DNA from: Chthoniobacteraceae bacterium
GTDB taxonomy: Bacteria; Verrucomicrobiota; Verrucomicrobiia; Chthoniobacterales; Chthoniobacteraceae
Assembly (NCBI GenBank): GCA_028293625.1
Contig: JAQGOL010000030.1
Coordinates: forward strand, 186,001-250,000
DNA: 64,000 nucleotides
Direction of reading: 5' to 3'
Shown here: piece after piece, positions 60,488-64,000 of the stretch
Layout of the letters: each line of letters starts with the position of its first letter
How positions within the stretch are numbered: position 1 is the stretch's first letter
The notes under the pieces: model-generated
Database searches by the model: none
Told to the model about the DNA's origin: nothing
The model's input: the letters and a program-made list of their open reading frames with translations, nothing else
Program-made: the position numbers and the translations under genes

Positions 60488-61747
60488 ATGAATTTGCTCC
60501 CTGGCTTTCGCGACTTTTATCCCGAGGACTGCGCCCGCAGGAATTACATCCTGAGTCGGTGGCGTGAAGTGGCGCGCCGGTACGGCTGCGTGGAGTACGA
60601 TGGCCCGGTCCTTGAACCGATCGATCTTTACAAAAAAAAGAGCGGTGGAGAACTGCTCGGCCAGCTTTTTGATTTTGTCGACAAAGGCGAGCGGCACGTC
60701 GCGATGCGCCCTGAAATGACCCCCACCTTAGCCAGGATGGTTGCGGCCCGGGAACGCGATTTTAAAAAGCCGCTCAAGTGGTTTTGTGTGCCTCAGTTTT
60801 TCCGGTACGAAAAACAGCAGCGCGGCCGGCTGCGCGAATTCTACCAGCTCAATTGTGACATCATTGGAGAGCCGTCGCCGGCAGCCGATGCCGAACTGAT
60901 CGCGATCGTCATCGATACATTGCGGGCTTTTGGGTTGACCAAGGAGGATTTTGTTATCCGTGTCAGCGATCGCACGGCTTGGACGCAATTTGCCATGGCA
61001 CGTGGCGTCGGCGAGGAGCAGGTGCCTGATTTTTTAAATGTCATCGACAAGCTCGAAAGGACGCCGCGCGAGGAGATCTCCAAGCGGCTTGCTCCATTCT
61101 CGATCCCGATTGAGTCCGTCGACGCTTTCCTGAGCAATCCGGCGGCCGAAGCCGCAGGCTTAAAGACGCTCACTGAAGATCTTGCTGCCCGCGGTCTTGA
61201 TGGCTTTGTCGAACTCGACCTGACAATTGTGCGCGGCCTGGCTTATTACACCGGTTTTGTGTTTGAGGTTTTTGATCGGAGAAAAAAAGAGCGCGCGCTG
61301 GCCGGTGGCGGCCGCTACGACAAGCTCCTGAGCCTCATGAGTGATAACAAGGTCGATCTACCCGCGCTCGGATTTGGGATGGGTGACGTGGTGCTCGCCA
61401 ACCTGATCCAGGATACGCCCGCCGCCAAAGCCCAGATGGATGCCTGGATGGCTCGTAATCGCGCTGTCGATCTTTACGCCATCATTGCAAAGGAAGAGCA
61501 GCGCCCCGCGGCGCTCTTCTATATCCAGCAACTGCGGGAAATCGGATACCGTGTCGATTATCCATTGGCGCCGGTGAAAATCGGCAAACAATTCCAAACC
61601 GCCGAACAGCTCGGGGCCTCACTGGCCATTGTGTTTGGGGACGAATGGCCGCAGGTAAAAGTCAAGGATCTGGCCAAACGCGAAGAGCAGCTTGTCCCGG
61701 CAACTGAGTTGCTGGCATTGCTGGAGCGAATCCTGCCTCGGGCCTAA
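60488..61747 (+). CDS. hisS: Histidyl-tRNA synthetase
   Basis: A class II synthetase of 419 aa from ATG 60488: MNLLPGFRDFYPEDCARRNY at the start, motif 2 FCVPQFFRYEKQQRGRLREF (~94-113), histidine-A motif LVRGLAYYTGFVFE-like TIVRGLAYYTGFVFEVF (~246-262), motif 3 ALGFGMGDVVLANL and a C-terminal anticodon-binding domain (~325-419). It charges tRNA-His. An in-frame ATG at 60437 would add 17 residues; it sits right on the AAGAGGA of hexamer locus C, too close for a ribosome site. The stop overlaps the convergent stop of the next gene. Confidence 0.93.
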   Translation: MNLLPGFRDFYPEDCARRNYILSRWREVARRYGCVEYDGPVLEPIDLYKKKSGGELLGQLFDFVDKGERHVAMRPEMTPTLARMVAARERDFKKPLKWFCVPQFFRYEKQQRGRLREFYQLNCDIIGEPSPAADAELIAIVIDTLRAFGLTKEDFVIRVSDRTAWTQFAMARGVGEEQVPDFLNVIDKLERTPREEISKRLAPFSIPIESVDAFLSNPAAEAAGLKTLTEDLAARGLDGFVELDLTIVRGLAYYTGFVFEVFDRRKKERALAGGGRYDKLLSLMSDNKVDLPALGFGMGDVVLANLIQDTPAAKAQMDAWMARNRAVDLYAIIAKEEQRPAALFYIQQLREIGYRVDYPLAPVKIGKQFQTAEQLGASLAIVFGDEWPQVKVKDLAKREEQLVPATELLALLERILPRA

Positions 61748-62121
61748 CGCGTCTCGCTGTCCGGTTTTCGGAAGGTAAGCGTGTCGCCGACGCTTTTAAG
61801 TTCGTACATGTTTTTTTGCACGGGCACTTCAAAAACGCGGTCATCGACACCGGCCCGGACTTTCAGCACGTATTCGCCCTCGATCTCTTTAATCCTGAGC
61901 CCTTTTCCGCCCACGGAAATCTGTTGTTCGGGCGCGGCGGTGAACTGCTTTTCAAGAATCACGCCGGTAAGCGTCGTTGAACGCGCTTGCTTGCTTTGCG
62001 ACATCATCGAGCCGATGCCGTAAATGATAAATCCGAGCACCAGCAACCCGCAAACCGCCGCGATAAATGCATCGCGTTTTGTCGTGCTCGGAATAACGAC
62101 ACGTTCCACCGGTGGTTTCAT
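61744..62121 (-). CDS. Small membrane-anchored hypothetical protein
   Basis: A 125-aa protein: short cytoplasmic N-terminus (MKPPVERVVIPSTTKRD), one helix (AFIAAVCGLLVLGFIIYGIG, ~18-37) and a ~85-residue beta-rich outer domain (STTLTGVILEKQFTAAPEQQ ... RVFEVPVQKNMYELKSVGDT). I do not know the family. It is coupled to the upstream AI-2E family gene by an ATGA overlap, so it may work with that transporter. The longer frame to 62544 lies inside that gene and is not real. Confidence 0.75.
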   Translation of the reverse strand: MKPPVERVVIPSTTKRDAFIAAVCGLLVLGFIIYGIGSMMSQSKQARSTTLTGVILEKQFTAAPEQQISVGGKGLRIKEIEGEYVLKVRAGVDDRVFEVPVQKNMYELKSVGDTLTFRKPDSETR

Positions 62122-63662
62122 GCGTCCCGAAGACTTGACCCCTGCGCCCGTTCCACCGCGGAGCTCTCCTCGGTGACAAAAACCGTTTCGCCTGCGACCA
62201 TAAATCGGCGCTTCCAGACATAACGCCGCAGCAGCACTTTGATGGTGGCGGTCATTGGGACAGCCAGAATGGCACCCAGCAAACCGCCCATCAACAAGCT
62301 CCAGACAAACACAGAGCCGATGACCGTCATGGGATGCAATCCGACGGAGCCGCCCACGATCTTGGGGGTGACAAAAAGACCGTCGATCTGCTGTACGGCA
62401 ATAAAAATGCCGGTCACGATGAGAGGAAACGCCCACCATGGGCTGCCGTGCATAAACCACGGATTCCCATGCAATGCGGCGATGATCACCGCGGGAATCC
62501 AGCAAAGGACAATGCCCAGATATGGAATCAGGCCGAGGAAACAAAGGAGCAGGCCGATGAGCAGCCCGAAATCAAGGCCTACGATCACCAATCCAATCCC
62601 GGTGGCCGTGCCATTGATCAGGCTCACAAGGAGCTGGCCGCGAAAGAAGGCGATCAGGTAGCCGTTGATCTCCTCCACCGTTGCAACCACCTCATCTTTA
62701 AAATGCGACGCGCGCAACGGCACATAATCGCCCCACGATTCCGAAATGTTCCGGCTCTCGATCAGCAAATAATAGAGGTAAATCGGCACGATCACCATGC
62801 TCAGCAGAAAGCCGAATACGCCAAGAAATCCGCCTACGCTGGTTCTGACAAAATTCCACGTGTTCCGGATGAGCGTGGATAAGAGCGTATCAAGCCGGTC
62901 CCCCTGGAAAAAATGGGTGATATCAAAAGCCTGATCAGGTTCGGCGCTCTCGCCCGCAGCCGCCAGGACTGGTTTGGGAAGGAAAAAATCCCAAAACGAA
63001 GGGCGCGGCGGGTTGACGATAACCTGGGTTGTCACCGGCACTTTGGCGGATGGCGTCACGCTGGAGATCACCGAGTCAGGCGCCGGAGCCGGCTCTGCGG
63101 GTTTCATTTCCGGTGCCATATCCTCGGAAGGAAGGTTCGGCGCAGGCGTGGCAGTTTTTAAGTCCGGCGGAGTGCGAAAAATCGGAAAATTATATTTCTC
63201 CTGCATCTCCTTGGTGAACTGCGTGGCAACCTGGCGTGCCTGTTCAATCAATTTGGGCAGTTTATGGGCAAACTGCGAGCTTTCCGCGGAAGCCGCCGGC
63301 ACCAGCCAGACCAGGATCCCCGCGAAAAAAATGGTGACAGCGGCAAACACACAGAGCACGGCCCTGTGCCGGTCGGTGCTCCATGCCACAAACCTGCCGA
63401 TGGCCGGATGCAGGCGCTTATTTTCCCTGCACCACCGGGCGGCTCGCTGACCCCAGGAAACGAGCCGGCTGACCACGGGATCGAGCAGATAAGCCATCAC
63501 TCCCGCCACGGCAAACGGGATCAGGATCGGCTGCATAAAGCCAAGCACCTGCGAAGTAAGCCAAATGAGGCCTACTGAGACAGCGCCAATCGCGACCACC
63601 GAGAGGGTCGACAAGGCGCCCCAAATGGTTTTCTGCTGCCATTCGGTGGGGTATTCGCTCAT
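62118..63662 (-). CDS. AI-2E family transporter with a Pro-rich insert
   Basis: A 514-aa member of the PerM/TqsA (AI-2E) family with about eight helices. Recognisable are FMQPILIPFAVAGVMAYLLD (~42-61), IVPIYLYYLLIESRN, YLIAFFRGQLLVSLINGTAT and GLIPYLGIVLCWIPAVIIA, ending in MGGLLGAILAVPMTATIKVL. Between the first and second helix groups it carries a Pro/Ala/Val-rich insert (~165-260), making it longer than the usual ~350-400 aa. Family members export small molecules or ions; AI-2 export is proven only for a few. Operonic with the small membrane protein downstream. Confidence 0.88.
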   Translation of the reverse strand: MSEYPTEWQQKTIWGALSTLSVVAIGAVSVGLIWLTSQVLGFMQPILIPFAVAGVMAYLLDPVVSRLVSWGQRAARWCRENKRLHPAIGRFVAWSTDRHRAVLCVFAAVTIFFAGILVWLVPAASAESSQFAHKLPKLIEQARQVATQFTKEMQEKYNFPIFRTPPDLKTATPAPNLPSEDMAPEMKPAEPAPAPDSVISSVTPSAKVPVTTQVIVNPPRPSFWDFFLPKPVLAAAGESAEPDQAFDITHFFQGDRLDTLLSTLIRNTWNFVRTSVGGFLGVFGFLLSMVIVPIYLYYLLIESRNISESWGDYVPLRASHFKDEVVATVEEINGYLIAFFRGQLLVSLINGTATGIGLVIVGLDFGLLIGLLLCFLGLIPYLGIVLCWIPAVIIAALHGNPWFMHGSPWWAFPLIVTGIFIAVQQIDGLFVTPKIVGGSVGLHPMTVIGSVFVWSLLMGGLLGAILAVPMTATIKVLLRRYVWKRRFMVAGETVFVTEESSAVERAQGSSLRDA

Positions 63663-63770
63663 CGTACGGTCTCTTTAAGCATTGAAGCGGGAGGAATGAA
63701 ACAAGGATCTCTTTACAAACTTGCAACCTTCCGAATCGGGCCCGCAGCGCTAAAGCCGCCTCACTGCCGG

Positions 63771-64000
63771 TTACATGTGAGCGATGATGTTATCACCAAA
63801 TTCCGAGCACTTGATCTCGGTGCCACCTTCCATCTGGCGGGCGAAATCGTATGTGACACGCTTGCTGCCAATGGCGCCATTAAGACCCTTAAGAATGAGG
63901 TCGGCCGCTTCGTTCCATCCCATATAACGAAGCATCATTTCGCCGCTCAAAACCACTGAGCCCGGATTGACCACGTCTTTATTGGCATACTTCGGCGCGG
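63771..64000 (-). CDS. icd: NADP-type isocitrate dehydrogenase, C-terminal end only
   Basis: The last ~76 residues of an ICDH-like protein run off the right edge: [51 protein letters not shown] and the end [15 protein letters not shown]. The NPGSVxLSGxMML block and the VTYDxARxM segment are typical of the dimeric NADP-dependent isocitrate dehydrogenases of the TCA cycle. Transcription is leftward, towards the AI-2E family gene (108 nt between). The catalytic part is outside the window, so cofactor preference cannot be checked. Confidence 0.85.
   Translation of the reverse strand, partial: APKYANKDVVNPGSVVLSGEMMLRYMGWNEAADLILKGLNGAIGSKRVTYDFARQMEGGTEIKCSEFGDNIIAHM

Overview
The window looks like chromosomal DNA of a member of the Verrucomicrobiota, probably Spartobacteria/Chthoniobacterales-like. 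This rests on gene content: a DUF1552/DUF1592 pair with CxxCH haem motifs, a PmoA-like DUF6807 protein, a pseudopilin with a short prepilin leader, many PVC-type secreted hypotheticals, and a UbiA enzyme of the futalosine (MqnP) type. The lineage is inferred. Base composition is moderately G+C-rich throughout, and good Shine-Dalgarno sites are scarce. I see no phage, insertion sequence, CRISPR array, rRNA or integrase. The one tRNA is initiator tRNA-fMet.

Layout. 1-3.1 kb: two SF1 helicases, one nucleotide apart. 3.2-7.7 kb: a pseudopilin, tRNA-fMet, DoxX and TSUP membrane proteins, holA and a secreted gluzincin. 7.8-10.2 kb: an ECF sigma / anti-sigma / secreted-protein operon. 10.2-16.9 kb: a PHP-domain protein, a MacAB-like efflux operon, a HAD phosphatase and NDH-2. 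17-24 kb: a fused SpmAB, a PstS-like protein, rplM-rpsI, a second ECF sigma factor with a stunted anti-sigma-like neighbour, a two-lobed retropepsin-like protein and the DUF6807 protein. 24-31.4 kb: an Hsp70 island (DUF2760, a 599-aa Hsp70, and a 937-aa Hsp70 with a long DUF3731-like tail) interrupted by two uncharacterised genes. 31.4-35.1 kb: eboC-eboF-eboD-like genes, a reduced form of the ebo cluster. 35.1-38.7 kb: SDR, LarA-like protein and FGGY kinase, probably a sugar-acid module. 38.9-41.5 kb: a sulfonate/taurine-type ABC importer with a candidate operator. 41.7-46.4 kb: a very large hybrid histidine kinase and a response regulator. 46.5-52 kb: HU, gamma carbonic anhydrase, DUF1552/DUF1592 and a multi-span acetyltransferase. 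52-58.5 kb: one minus-strand run containing argD, argF, lgt, an MBL-fold protein, mqnP-like ubiA and a metallophosphoesterase. 58.6-64 kb: DedA, recF, hisS, an AI-2E family transporter and the end of icd.

The most unusual structure is not a gene. Three intergenic loci (about 38.8, 57.15 and 60.4 kb) share one architecture: a pyrimidine tract, then TTAATC/GTAATC hexamers, a short spacer, then GATTAA/GATTAC hexamers and a purine tract. They form imperfect hairpins with a variable hexamer count, and one supplies the argD stop codon. Other items worth attention are the paired-Hsp70 island, the reduced ebo cluster, an initiator tRNA with an A29:U41 pair, a G-run tract downstream of HU, and the truncated anti-sigma-like gene.
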